NCBI GenBank assembly: GCA_038240875.1
Contig: JBBRGG010000053.1
Coordinates: 1-16,572, forward strand
Direction: 5' to 3'
DNA: 16,572 nucleotides
Origin: JBBRGG01 sp038240875
GTDB lineage: Bacteria > Planctomycetota > Phycisphaerae > Phycisphaerales > UBA1924
Part shown: piece by piece, positions 6,385-14,748 of the stretch
Layout of the letters: every line of letters starts with the position of its first letter
Position numbering within the stretch: position 1 is the first letter of the stretch
Made by a program: the position numbers and the translations under genes
Notes under the pieces: model-generated
The model's input: only the letters and a program-made list of their open reading frames with translations
The model's database searches: none
What the model was told of the DNA's origin: nothing

Positions 6385-8169
6385 CTAAATGAGAACGTCA
6401 ACACGCAGGTGCCAATTACCGAGATCGTCGCTCAAGTGCTCAAATCGGCTGAAGGATTGAGGCGAAGGCTGGTCGATTGCGTCGCTGGAAGCGAACGCCG
6501 AGACTGTAAGTTGGTTATCGTGATTTGAGTCGTTGCGTGCGTTGTCATGCGCGTGTTGATGTGAGCCTGGTGCTGAATCGCCGGTAAAGCCTGGTACGTT
6601 TTCGCTATCGCGAGTTCCATCGCGTGAAGCGGTGAGAGTGGGCTCTTGGGCTCCGCCCTGAGCACGAGGATCTGGTTCTTGAACACGAAGCGAGTTACCA
6701 TTTGAGGCACCAAATGAGTCACGCAAGGGATCGGTAGATCGGTCGCGCGAGACATTGGGTTTGGATGACGCCGTGCGCTCCGCGCCGACGACGGTGATCC
6801 GATCAACGATGAGGCCTTGCGCTTCCAGCGCAGAACGAAGGCCGTAGTGGGTTGAGTTAAGCAATTGGCGTGCCTGAGGCGAATCAGCGTCGATTCGGGC
6901 AGAAACACGCCCGTCTTGAACTCGAACCTCGATCTTGAGAGGGCCCAGGGAATCAGGCGAGATCCGCAAGGTTAACGTGCCTTCGCGTTGACGAACTGCG
7001 GCTGCGAGGCCTCGAGCAACTTGCGAGGTGAACGCTGCGGGATCATCGGTTGGGAGTGGTTGCTGGGTGTTCGTGGCTGCGTTTGCGTTTTTCGATGTGT
7101 TCGTGCGCGACGACGCGGTGCTCCACATGCGAAGCGGATCGCGCTGGCCACCAAGGAGGCCGGGTGCGGTTGGTGCTGGGGGCGCGTTTGCTGCGGGAGC
7201 AGGCTTGAAGTTCGCGGATGCTGAGGTGGAAGAGTTTGTAGTTGGGTTTGAATTTTGGTTCGAGGTTGAGCCAGTAGCTGCAATTGTGTTCGTGCGCGAG
7301 TTGGGGTTGGAGTTTGAGTTGAAGTTGGGGTTATTGCCTTGATTTGAAGTCGAATTATCGTCGTTCGCCGAGGCTGCTGTATACGCGGAAGTGCCTGCAG
7401 AGTTTGCGAGAAACGACTTTGCAGATGGATCCGAAGAACCTCGTGCGGACGCGGCATCAAGTGAACTTGAATTTGCGGTAGCGGTTGCCGACGCGTTGGT
7501 CGAAGCTTCGCGAGCTTGGGCTGAGCGTGCGTCGTTGGCGTTTCGTGCTCGCTCATCAGTGCTTGATTCATTCGCGCTGTTGTATGCGTTTTTATTCGCT
7601 GCATCTTGATCGGATTCACCACGTAGTTCGGCGGCGGCACGATCGGCGATGTCAACTTCGCCAGCGAGAGTTCGTTGTGCATCGAGCACGGGGCGACGGT
7701 CGTTCACTTGGGCAACAGGATTTATTGTGGCTGCCGAGGGCGAATTCGCGTCAGTATTGGATCGTGCGGCGCCGTCGGCTTTAGATGTGCTCTTTGAGGA
7801 ACGACGCGCAGGATTGGCGTTGTTGGCGTTGTTTGTGCCGAGGCGCGCGTTCAATTCTTGCGCGGCTCGGTCGCTAGCGGAATTGCTTGCAGCTGCGTTG
7901 AGCGTTGAAGAAGAGAACCACGCAGCGAGGGTTTCGTCAAAAGATGGCGCGTCAGAATTGGTTTCGTTTGCAGCGACGTTTGGACGCTGAGAGTCGGCTT
8001 GATCGGCTGAGTGGGCAGTAATTTGCGAGCGATTCGAACTTGATTCGCTCTGGAACGGATTGTTAGGAGGGTTTGTTGTTGGGTTGGGCGCGCGTGAAGC
8101 AAGCGCTCCAGAAGGAGTGTGGCTTGCGAGCAACGAGTTATGACGAGGTGTGGTTTGTACGGTGGTCAA
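6385..8169 (-). CDS. fliK: Flagellar hook-length control protein FliK, TTG start
   Basis: The 594-residue product has a C-terminal Flg_hook domain at about residues 385-465. It contains LTLRISPDSLGPLKIEVRV, then VSARIDADSPQARQLL, and LRSALEAQGLIVDRITV. This domain of FliK switches export specificity from hook to filament subunits by contacting FlhB. The N-terminal ~380 residues form a disordered ruler-like region of Asn, Ser, Ala and Thr, with an Asn-rich tract at about 275-312. A ~130-residue polar tail follows the domain. The only plausible start is TTG at 8169, whose TTGA overlaps the stop of the preceding gene; no ATG or GTG occurs in a suitable place and there is no obvious ribosome site, so coupling is likely. 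A sigma-54-like element sits about 50 bases upstream. Confidence 0.93.
   Translation of the reverse strand: MTTVQTTPRHNSLLASHTPSGALASRAPNPTTNPPNNPFQSESSSNRSQITAHSADQADSQRPNVAANETNSDAPSFDETLAAWFSSSTLNAAASNSASDRAAQELNARLGTNNANNANPARRSSKSTSKADGAARSNTDANSPSAATINPVAQVNDRRPVLDAQRTLAGEVDIADRAAAELRGESDQDAANKNAYNSANESSTDERARNANDARSAQAREASTNASATATANSSSLDAASARGSSDPSAKSFLANSAGTSAYTAASANDDNSTSNQGNNPNFNSNSNPNSRTNTIAATGSTSNQNSNPTTNSSTSASANFKPAPAANAPPAPTAPGLLGGQRDPLRMWSTASSRTNTSKNANAATNTQQPLPTDDPAAFTSQVARGLAAAVRQREGTLTLRISPDSLGPLKIEVRVQDGRVSARIDADSPQARQLLNSTHYGLRSALEAQGLIVDRITVVGAERTASSKPNVSRDRSTDPLRDSFGASNGNSLRVQEPDPRAQGGAQEPTLTASRDGTRDSENVPGFTGDSAPGSHQHAHDNARNDSNHDNQLTVSAFASSDAIDQPSPQSFSRFEHLSDDLGNWHLRVDVLI
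7290..7350 (-). repeat. Asn-rich low-complexity tract in fliK
   Basis: The coding strand runs through alternating Asn codons paired with Ser, Pro and Phe (GNNPNFNSNSNPNSRTN). This gives a degenerate 6-base period. It lies in the disordered ruler part of FliK, so length changes here could affect hook length. The copies are too degenerate to be a recent expansion. Confidence 0.6.
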
Positions 8170-8984
8170 GGTTGTGCGCCAGGCACTTGGGCGAATTGCC
8201 CAAGGGCTCTGACGCGTTCAAGCAAATCCGCTGCCAATGCGGGATCGGCCTTGGCGAGCTCGGTCATGATCCGACCACGAGGGCGTTCGTCCATCGCGTT
8301 GAGATAAGTCACGGCGGTATCGACGCCGGAGAGTTCGGCGACGCCGGACGCGGCGGCGGCTTGGTTTGCTATCGACGCTGGAGCATTCGCGGCGGGGAGA
8401 GTCGAAGCGGGTTGTGTGCCTGCTTGGCCCGCTGCGCCAGTTGGCGCGGGCTGTCCACGCTGCATGATTTGCATCAGGACCGCGGTTGCTTCGACGGGCT
8501 TGAGCGCGGAAAGTACGCCTAAGGCGCGCTGGAATTGTTCGCCTTCCACGGCTTCTTTCTGGCGATTGACAAGCTGCGCAAAGGCTTTTTCGCGTTGAGT
8601 CAAGTCTATGCGAGCCGTATCGATCTCGGCACGTTGGCGGTCGAGTTGGTTTCGCAGATCTTCGATTTCGCGGCGAAGTCGCTGGGCACGCTGGCGATCA
8701 AGTTCGGTTGCTTCGAGTCGCGCGTCGAGGCGTTCTTGTGCGGAAAGCGGCGGCTGAGACGCCTTGGCTTCGGCTTCAGCCTTTACTTTCGCGGCGGCGG
8801 CTTCGCTAACTTTGGAGTCGGCTTCGGCCTTCTCACTCGAGAGGGTTTTGGACATCATCATGCGGAGTTCACGCATGCGGTCAACGTTTAGGCGGTCGCT
8901 GGTGTGCAACCAGCCCAGGAGGCCGCCGAGCGCTAGAAGATTGGCGACGGCAAAGATCGAGATGGCGGTCCATAAGGTTTTCAT
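8166..8984 (-). CDS. MotE/YlxF-type protein with membrane anchor, coiled coil and MgtE-N-like C-terminus
   Basis: The 272-residue product begins with one transmembrane helix at about residues 5-26. A long charged coiled coil follows (about 50-150, rich in Glu, Arg, Lys, Gln and Ala). The next segment is FQRALGVLSALKPVEATAVLMQIMQ (about 151-175), then an Ala/Pro/Gly linker, and finally VTYLNAMDERPRGRIMTELAKADPALAADLLERVR (about 224-259). The last two segments look like the MgtE intracellular N-domain repeat seen in MotE. MotE is a periplasmic chaperone for MotC in Sinorhizobium, and Bacillus YlxF occupies this same position between fliJ and fliK. Overlaps of 4 bases with fliJ (ATGA at 8981-8984) and with fliK (TTGA at 8166-8169) imply tight coupling. 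Its exact role here is inferred from context only. Confidence 0.8.
   Translation of the reverse strand: MKTLWTAISIFAVANLLALGGLLGWLHTSDRLNVDRMRELRMMMSKTLSSEKAEADSKVSEAAAAKVKAEAEAKASQPPLSAQERLDARLEATELDRQRAQRLRREIEDLRNQLDRQRAEIDTARIDLTQREKAFAQLVNRQKEAVEGEQFQRALGVLSALKPVEATAVLMQIMQRGQPAPTGAAGQAGTQPASTLPAANAPASIANQAAAASGVAELSGVDTAVTYLNAMDERPRGRIMTELAKADPALAADLLERVRALGQFAQVPGAQP
8221..8236 (-). promoter_or_regulatory. Sigma-54-like -24/-12 element upstream of fliK
   Basis: The minus strand reads TGGCAGCGGATTTGCT, with GG and GC exactly 10 bases apart and a full TTGC at -12. Two of eleven core positions differ from TGGCACG-N4-TTGC. It lies in the last codons of the motE-like gene and predicts a start near 8210, about 41 bases ahead of fliK. 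Hook genes are sigma-54-dependent in several flagellated groups, which fits this position. About two sites of this quality are expected by chance per strand in a window this long. Confidence 0.45.
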
Positions 8985-9463
8985 GGCATGCTCCCACGCG
9001 TCCGAACACGCATCACGGCAATTTCATCGAGCAATGCGTCCTGCTTCCGCGATTCTTGTTTGAGGTACGCCGCCCGTTGCTTTGTCTTCAGGAGCTCAAC
9101 CCCCTTGCGACGGGTGGTGGCGTCCAATAGAACTTTGCGGGAACGTGACAGCCGTTCGAGAACTCCCGCAAGCGCGAGGATGAGCCTGCGCTCTTCGGTT
9201 GCGCAGCGAAAGCCAGCATGGGCCTGGAGTTTGACGCGGGTCAGATCGACTGCTATTGGTGCGCCGCCGATTGTGTATTCGTTGGCACTCAGCGCTTCAC
9301 GCAGGTCGTCGCGTTCGATGTTGGCGGTCGCGCGAATTTCTGCCAAGCGTTCTTCGTAGCGTGCTCGCTCGCGCTCTAAATCGGCGACGGCTCGCTGCTT
9401 CTCTCGCTCGATTGCAATGCGATGCTCGAGGACGGGTTCGAGTGTGAAGATAAAGCTTGCCAT
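8981..9463 (-). CDS. fliJ: Flagellar export protein FliJ
   Basis: The 160-residue product starts MASFIFTLEPVLEHRIAIERE, the typical FliJ opening of hydrophobic-aromatic residues leading to 'LxxVLxxR'. It is then almost entirely charged helix with coiled-coil character (ERERARYEERLAEI, RRKGVELLKTKQRAAYLKQE). FliJ is the stalk-like central subunit of the FliI ATPase ring and escorts export chaperones. GGAG lies 9 bases upstream of the ATG. The gene is directly after fliI with an 88-base spacer and overlaps the motE-like gene by 4 bases. The family has weak sequence conservation, so context counts for much of the confidence. Confidence 0.88.
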   Translation of the reverse strand: MASFIFTLEPVLEHRIAIEREKQRAVADLERERARYEERLAEIRATANIERDDLREALSANEYTIGGAPIAVDLTRVKLQAHAGFRCATEERRLILALAGVLERLSRSRKVLLDATTRRKGVELLKTKQRAAYLKQESRKQDALLDEIAVMRVRTRGSMP

Positions 9464-9551
9464 CGGAAGAACTCCAGCGATACAGAATATACGACTTTGA
9501 TACTTGTACGAATCAACTTTGATTTAGGTGCGGTGGCGAGGCGGAGAGAGA
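9464..9551 (-). other. 88-base AT-richer spacer between fliI and fliJ
   Basis: The spacer is richer in A and T than its surroundings and includes TTGATT and, 19 bases on, TATATT on the minus strand. This could be a weak vegetative promoter, but the spacing is too long for a good one. No hairpin with a T-run is present. Confidence 0.25.
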
Positions 9552-10970
9552 TCAGACACGAGCGGCCTTGTTGGCTTTCAGACGCGCGATTGCATCGGTA
9601 GTCTCTCGCGCGAGCTTCATGAGGGTTTGGCGTGCGGTCGTAAATTGGTCGACATCGTCGCGCCCCTGGCGAAGGAGTGATTCGATGCGTGGAAAGCAAT
9701 CAATCGCGACATCGGCTTCGGGATCGCTGCCACGGGCATACGCGCCGATCTGCACGAGGTCTTCGATTTCGGTGTACTTCGCGAGCATGCGGATGATCTG
9801 GCGACGGGAAGCCTGATGGTCTAAATCGGTTATGTCGTCCATGACGCGACTAACCGAATCAAGCACATCAACCGCGGGAAAATGGCCACGCTGCGCGAGG
9901 CGACGCGAGAGGACGATGTGCCCATCCAAGATGCCTCGGGCGGCGTCGGCGATAGGTTCGGTCATGTCGTCGCCTTCGACGAGGATGGTGTAGAGGCCGG
10001 TGATGGAGCCACGCGGATAAGCGGTCGAAGTTGCGAGCGCAGTGGTTGGTTCAATTGCGCCAGCGCGCTCAAGGAGTAGGGCGAGCTGCGAGAAAACGCT
10101 GGGTGTGTAGCCTTTGTTTGCAGGGGGTTCACCAACGGAGAGGCCGATCTGGCGCTGGGCGTGAGCGAAGCGTGTGACCGAGTCCATCATGAGAAGGACA
10201 TCGCGGCCTTGGGAGCGGAAACATTCGCCAGCGGAACACGCAAATTTGGCGGCACGAATGCGCAAGACGGGCGACTCATCGCCGGTTGCAACGACGACGA
10301 CGCTGCGCTTGAGGCCTTCGGTGCCTAGCGCGTGTTCGATGAAGTCCTTGACTTCGCGGCCACGTTCGCCGATGAGAGCGATAACGTTGACGTCGGCGTC
10401 GCTTCGTCGAGCAATGGAGCCTAAAAGCGTGCTTTTGCCTACACCTGGGCCGGCAAAGAGGCCTAGTCGCTGGCCACGCCCCATGGTGTTCATGAGGTCA
10501 ACGCTGCGGATTCCGGTGAAGAGTGGTTGGGTGATTCGGCGGCGCGAGAGGGGGGCGATGGGCAATGGGTTGATGGGTGCGCGGATGGGTTCGGGGATCG
10601 GACCTTTGCCATCGATGGGCCTGCCCAAGCCATCGACTACGCGGCCCAAGAGGCCTTCGCCGACGAGCGCAGTTTGGTGGACTTCTTCGCCGAGTACTGC
10701 GTCGCCTGGCTTGATGCCATGGGTGTGACCTAGGAGCATGACCAGTGCGTGCTCGCGGGTAAAGCCGACGACCTCGCCAAAGCAGGCGGGCTCGCGTTCG
10801 ACGTGTTTGCTGAGGGCACGGCCAGAGGCGCGGATAGAGACCAGTGCGCCAGCGGGAAGCGGCAGTTCATCAACCAAGACCATGAGGCCACGAAGCTCGG
10901 CGACCACGCCAACGACGCGCATCGAGAGGCACTGCGCCGAAGCCTCAAATGCGTGGGCGAGCAGGCTCAT
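9552..10970 (-). CDS. fliI: Flagellum-specific ATPase FliI
   Basis: The 472-residue product has the F1-beta-like ATPase fold signature. The Walker A motif GPGVGKST is at residues 174-181 (Lys179). GERGREV is at 201-207, and the Walker B region DVLLMMDSVTRFA at about 257-269. ERAG is at 301-304 and GSITGLYTILVEGDDMTEPI at 321-340. These are diagnostic of the FliI/type III secretion ATPase family. FliI hydrolyses ATP at the base of the export gate to unfold and release substrates from chaperones. The start at 10970 overlaps the fliH stop by ATGA, the usual fliH-fliI coupling. Length matches the family (about 440-475). The C-terminal helical domain is complete. Confidence 0.98.
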   Translation of the reverse strand: MSLLAHAFEASAQCLSMRVVGVVAELRGLMVLVDELPLPAGALVSIRASGRALSKHVEREPACFGEVVGFTREHALVMLLGHTHGIKPGDAVLGEEVHQTALVGEGLLGRVVDGLGRPIDGKGPIPEPIRAPINPLPIAPLSRRRITQPLFTGIRSVDLMNTMGRGQRLGLFAGPGVGKSTLLGSIARRSDADVNVIALIGERGREVKDFIEHALGTEGLKRSVVVVATGDESPVLRIRAAKFACSAGECFRSQGRDVLLMMDSVTRFAHAQRQIGLSVGEPPANKGYTPSVFSQLALLLERAGAIEPTTALATSTAYPRGSITGLYTILVEGDDMTEPIADAARGILDGHIVLSRRLAQRGHFPAVDVLDSVSRVMDDITDLDHQASRRQIIRMLAKYTEIEDLVQIGAYARGSDPEADVAIDCFPRIESLLRQGRDDVDQFTTARQTLMKLARETTDAIARLKANKAARV

Positions 10971-11782
10971 TCTGGCGTACTCCGCTTAGCGGGAGTTGTA
11001 GTGACGTGAGTTATTGTGGGAGTTGTTGTGGGAGATGTAGTAGGAGTAGCGGGGCTCGATACTACCGGCGTGATTGATTGCGTTTGTCCGGGCATGATCG
11101 CGTCGCAGATGCGGTCGAGCTGTGTATCAATTCGAGTATCAAACCAGCCACCAGCGGCGCTTCGCGCGATGCAACCGCCTTGGGGCATGGTTGGATCTTT
11201 CACCAATTCGGCGTGCTCAGCAAAGGGAAACCGCGCGAGTAACTCGGGGAGCGCCTTTGTGAGCATCTCGGCATCGAGCGGAGAGACGCGAATGACCAAT
11301 CGCGTTGGCCGGGACGCGCACGCGAGGATTGCTTCAAGTTGTGCTTCGGCGATTGTCGGGTCTGTTTCGATGTGCTTGCGGACCACACGCCGAGCGATAT
11401 CGAGGGCGAGCATCAGCACTTCGCGGCGTGCTTCACGTAGCATTGCTTGCCGTTCTTGTGTGAATGAGGCAAGCGCGTCGGTCCAGGTTCGTTCGATGGT
11501 TTGCAATGCGGCCTTGCGTTCGTTCAAGGCTTGTGCCAGGGCTTGTTCAAGGCCTTCTTCATGGCCTTTGTCGCGCCCCTCGGCAAGCCCGCGTGCAAAG
11601 CCTTCTTCGCGTGCGCCGGTGATGAGGCGTTCGCGCTCGGCGTGAGCAGCGACAACCAAGGCCTCGGCATCCGCTTTGGCCTTTATGCGGATCCGGTCGC
11701 CTTGGCGTACGAGATCACCCAGGTCCACGACCATTGCTTCGCGGGCCATGAGATCGGCGTCGGCTCTGCGGATTAAGGCCAT
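10967..11782 (-). CDS. fliH: Flagellar export ATPase regulator FliH
   Basis: The 271-residue product has a charged N-terminal helix containing FliH-type GxxxG spacing (EEGFARGLAEGRDKGHEEG, about residues 59-77). A long helix follows, then the C-terminal domain with LALDIARRVVRKHIETDP, LVIRVSPLDAEML and the closing signature GGCIARSAAGGWFDTRIDTQLDRI. FliH dimers bind and hold FliI at the C-ring through FliN. An unusual extra tail of about 40 residues, rich in Thr, Pro and Ser (TPTTSPTTTPTITHVTTTPA), follows the domain. The ribosome site is weak: GGAGG lies 13 bases upstream and an AGG nearer. The gene overlaps fliI by 4 bases and lies 55 bases after fliG. Confidence 0.92.
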   Translation of the reverse strand: MALIRRADADLMAREAMVVDLGDLVRQGDRIRIKAKADAEALVVAAHAERERLITGAREEGFARGLAEGRDKGHEEGLEQALAQALNERKAALQTIERTWTDALASFTQERQAMLREARREVLMLALDIARRVVRKHIETDPTIAEAQLEAILACASRPTRLVIRVSPLDAEMLTKALPELLARFPFAEHAELVKDPTMPQGGCIARSAAGGWFDTRIDTQLDRICDAIMPGQTQSITPVVSSPATPTTSPTTTPTITHVTTTPAKRSTPE

Positions 11783-11837
11783 CGCTCTTTACCTGCCTCC
11801 ATTCATACACGCGATGCGAACGAGAACGCGTGCGTGT

Positions 11838-12923
11838 TTAGACTAATTGCTCGGTGTCGCCGCCACGGCCTTCGATGACGACTTCGCCCGCTTCTTCGAG
11901 TCGGCGCACGATGTCGACGATGCGTTGCTGGGACGATTCCACGTCGCTGACTTTGACCGGTCCCATGTACTGCATGTCTTCCTTGACCATCGAGGCGGCA
12001 CGCTCGGACATATTGCGGAAGATCTTGTTTTTGAGATCTTCCGATGCGGTCTTGAGGGCGAGAGCAAGCTCGCTATTGTCGACTTCCTTGAGTACCGCCT
12101 GAATGCCCTTGTCGTTGACCTTGCCCACGTCCTCGAAGACAAACATAAGGCGGCGGATCTGCTCGACAAGATCAGGGTCTTCGGCTTCAAGCCCTTCGAG
12201 GATCGCCTTTTCAGTTGCGCGATCAGCGAGGTTCAAGATCTCGGCGACGGTCGGCACACCTCCGGCTTTTTCCATGCTCTGCACCAGCATGCTCGACAAG
12301 CGGCTTTCCAAACCACGCTCGACCTCACGGATTACTTCGGGGTTAGTCTGCTCCATGTTGGCAACACGCTTGATTACCTCGACTTGTTTCTGCATTGGTA
12401 AACCGCCCATGATCTCGGCGGCTTTATGGTGAGGCAAGTGGCACAGGATCAGCGCGATGGTCTGCGGATGCTCTTCCTGAATGAACGTCAGCAGGTTCTC
12501 GCTCTCGGCACGTTGAAGGAAAGAGAAGGGTTTTTTCTGGACCTGCGTCTGGATTTGACCCAACATTCGCTCGGCGGACTTGGCATCGAGTGATTGAGAG
12601 AGGATCTTGCGAGCGAATTCAAGACTGCCTTCGTTGGCGTATTGGCTCGCGATCGTGATGCCGTAGAACTCGCTGATGACCTCGTTCTGGAGTGAGGATG
12701 GAACCCGGCCAAGGCTGGCAAGCTCGCGCGTCACTTCTTCAACTGAATCCTGAGGCATCAGCTTTAGCACCGCGGCTGCCTTATCGGCGCCGACCGCGAG
12801 CAAGAGCACTGCGGCCTTGGTCAAGCCTTGCAGCTCTGAAGAAGTCGTCGGCAGTTTGTCAAAGGGCTTGCGGGCTGTAGCGATGATGGGCTCCAATCTC
12901 CACGCACGCGTGGCTACTACCAA
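11838..12923 (-). CDS. fliG: Flagellar motor switch protein FliG, TTG start
   Basis: The product is 361 residues long. It shows LQGLTKAAVLLLAVG at about 31-45 (FliG-N, binds FliF), the EHPQ motif at 151-154 in the middle domain, and GGVPTVAEILN at 221-231. 'LMFVFEDV' is at 259-266, followed by the C-terminal torque domain with its charged ridge helix (DLKNKIFRNMSERAASMVKEDM). FliG sits on the MS ring and transmits torque from the stator. No ATG or GTG is available near the family's usual start. An in-frame stop lies at 12927-12929, leaving TTG at 12923 as the first start, with no clear ribosome site. It begins 22 bases after the fliF stop, so reinitiation after fliF is plausible. The N-terminal ~30 residues before the conserved region are longer than usual, so a further-downstream rare start is possible. 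Confidence 0.95.
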   Translation of the reverse strand: MVVATRAWRLEPIIATARKPFDKLPTTSSELQGLTKAAVLLLAVGADKAAAVLKLMPQDSVEEVTRELASLGRVPSSLQNEVISEFYGITIASQYANEGSLEFARKILSQSLDAKSAERMLGQIQTQVQKKPFSFLQRAESENLLTFIQEEHPQTIALILCHLPHHKAAEIMGGLPMQKQVEVIKRVANMEQTNPEVIREVERGLESRLSSMLVQSMEKAGGVPTVAEILNLADRATEKAILEGLEAEDPDLVEQIRRLMFVFEDVGKVNDKGIQAVLKEVDNSELALALKTASEDLKNKIFRNMSERAASMVKEDMQYMGPVKVSDVESSQQRIVDIVRRLEEAGEVVIEGRGGDTEQLV

Positions 12924-12945
12924 TCGTCACGACACTAGCTAACTA

Positions 12946-14748
12946 TCAGGTCTCTTCGGGCGAAAGCCAACGATTTAGGATCCGAGCAGTGGCCTCGGGG
13001 TTCTTTGATACCAGTTCTTCGACTTGTTCCAACACCTTTTGGGACTGAAGTTCGGATTCGTTGACTTCGATGCCCGCCATCGCAGTATCGGACTCGCCAG
13101 CTTCGCCGATCAGATCGCTCTGGGACTCAAGCTCGATTGCGGGGGGCAAACCTACGAGTTCTTCAGCGGTTTGCATCGTGGCTTGCTTGCCGACTTTGCG
13201 AACCATCGTGAGCATCATTCCGAGCGCGACCACGGCGAGCGTGCCCAATACAGCGGTTTGCACGATACCGCCACCCGCGCCGATGATCGAGCCGATGCCT
13301 CCTGAGGAAGCGGTCGCTCCGCTACTTGCCCCTGCGCCACCAATCATCGCAAATGACCCGCTGCCACCACTACCGCCGCCGCTACCAATATCGAGTGGAA
13401 TCAACGAGACGCCAACAGAATCTGTTGCGATCACGCGGATTTGCTCTTCGGTGAGGCTTGCCCCGCTGGTGTTCATCAATGTGCGGATGTGCGGAATGAG
13501 GGCCGCGATGATCGCGGGCTTGAGCTCGCCATCGAACTTCGCCTTGATCTGATCTTCGGTTGGGCCAGCGGCGTTGGCTGCTGAAGGAGTGACATTTGCG
13601 CCCGTGGTCGCAGCAGAGTTGGCATTCAGCAGGTTTGTCACGTATCCCGTGGGCACGTTTACCGAAACGGCGATGCGCGTGGGATATCCCTTTGGATCAA
13701 AGATCGTCTCGGTGCGGTTGCCGATCTGGTTCACGAATTCACGCGTTGAAGTCGACGTTTCGGTCTTGCTCCCCGCGCCCGATCCACCAGCTCTGCTGAT
13801 ATCCGCAGTCTGATTCGACATCGGCCCAGGCTCGGCTCCGGGGCTGCTTTCCTGGCTCGTGCTTGTTTCTTCGGTTTCTTTCGAGATCATCGAAACCGAA
13901 CCCTTTTTGTCGGGCATGTTCGTGTTGACTTGCGCGGTCACACGGGTGACGTCGACCTGTGCCGTCACGGCGACGATTACACCAGGAATGTACCGAAGAA
14001 GATCCTCAATCTTTCGTTGTGTTTCATTCTCGATTCGTGTTGCGTGCTCGAGATAGGTCGTCGCGGACATGTCCTCATCGCTCTGAGGACGTCGAGCACG
14101 TCCCGCTGCTAGATCAAGGATCTGTACGTTTTTACGCTCAAGGCCCGCAAGGCTACCCGAAACCAGCGCGCCAACAGCATCGACCAAGCCTTGTGTCATG
14201 GGTTGACCCGTGCTGGTCAAAACCGCGACGCTGGCAGTGGGCTGGCGAACCTGGCGACCAAGGCCAGAGGCTTCGGGAACGTCGATCTTGACACTTGCCG
14301 TCTTCACGCCACCAAAGCCCGAGATCATCTTGGCCAACTCGTTCATCAGCGCGATGCGGTATTGCTGCTCGTTCTGCTGGCGGCTGTTGAAGACACTCTG
14401 CTTCTCGATCAACGTCTCAAAGAGCAACACCTTGTCGGCCGGTAGTTGATTTGATTCGGCGAGGAGCAATTGTGCACGTGAGGCGTCGGAGGCCGACACC
14501 GAAACATTTGACCCAACCATCGTGGTCTTGATCCCGACGCGCTCGAGAAACAACTGAGCCTTTTGTTGCTCGACAAGGGCCACACCGGGCAAGATGGGGG
14601 AATACATGGCTTTGCTACTAAATTGCGCGACCAAGACTAGTGCAAGCACAACGATCAAGACGAGCGAGCCCATGAGGAGCATCTGCGTCTTGTTCAAACC
14701 GCCGAGATTTTTGCCGATCCCCGCGAGGATCAGACGAAGCCGGTCCAT
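12946..14748 (-). CDS. fliF: Flagellar MS-ring protein FliF
   Basis: The 600-residue product begins MDRLRLILAGIGKNLGGLNK. A transmembrane helix follows at about 23-42 and then the ring-building motifs (YSPILPGVALVEQQKAQLFLE; ESNQLPADKVLLFETLIEKQSVF; NEQQYRIALMNELAKMI). A second transmembrane helix lies near 490-530, after a Gly/Ser-rich linker (GSGGGSGGSGSF). The C-terminal segment KVLEQVEELVSKNPEATARILNRWLSPEE is the FliG-binding tail. FliF forms the MS ring that houses the export gate. The ATG at 14748 was chosen because GGAGG is 8 bases upstream. The ATG at 14763 would overlap that ribosome site and add only five residues. The middle insertion rich in Ser/Thr/Gly (about 300-350) is common in FliF. 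Confidence 0.97.
   Translation of the reverse strand: MDRLRLILAGIGKNLGGLNKTQMLLMGSLVLIVVLALVLVAQFSSKAMYSPILPGVALVEQQKAQLFLERVGIKTTMVGSNVSVSASDASRAQLLLAESNQLPADKVLLFETLIEKQSVFNSRQQNEQQYRIALMNELAKMISGFGGVKTASVKIDVPEASGLGRQVRQPTASVAVLTSTGQPMTQGLVDAVGALVSGSLAGLERKNVQILDLAAGRARRPQSDEDMSATTYLEHATRIENETQRKIEDLLRYIPGVIVAVTAQVDVTRVTAQVNTNMPDKKGSVSMISKETEETSTSQESSPGAEPGPMSNQTADISRAGGSGAGSKTETSTSTREFVNQIGNRTETIFDPKGYPTRIAVSVNVPTGYVTNLLNANSAATTGANVTPSAANAAGPTEDQIKAKFDGELKPAIIAALIPHIRTLMNTSGASLTEEQIRVIATDSVGVSLIPLDIGSGGGSGGSGSFAMIGGAGASSGATASSGGIGSIIGAGGGIVQTAVLGTLAVVALGMMLTMVRKVGKQATMQTAEELVGLPPAIELESQSDLIGEAGESDTAMAGIEVNESELQSQKVLEQVEELVSKNPEATARILNRWLSPEET

Noticed and set aside
11016..11645. Plus-strand open frame of 209 codons.
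   Set aside because: It is the antisense of fliH, with no ribosome site and a Ser/Arg-rich shadow composition.
13061..13552. Plus-strand open frame of 163 codons, Pro/Ser/Ala-rich.
   Set aside because: It is antisense to the Gly-rich C-terminal part of fliF.
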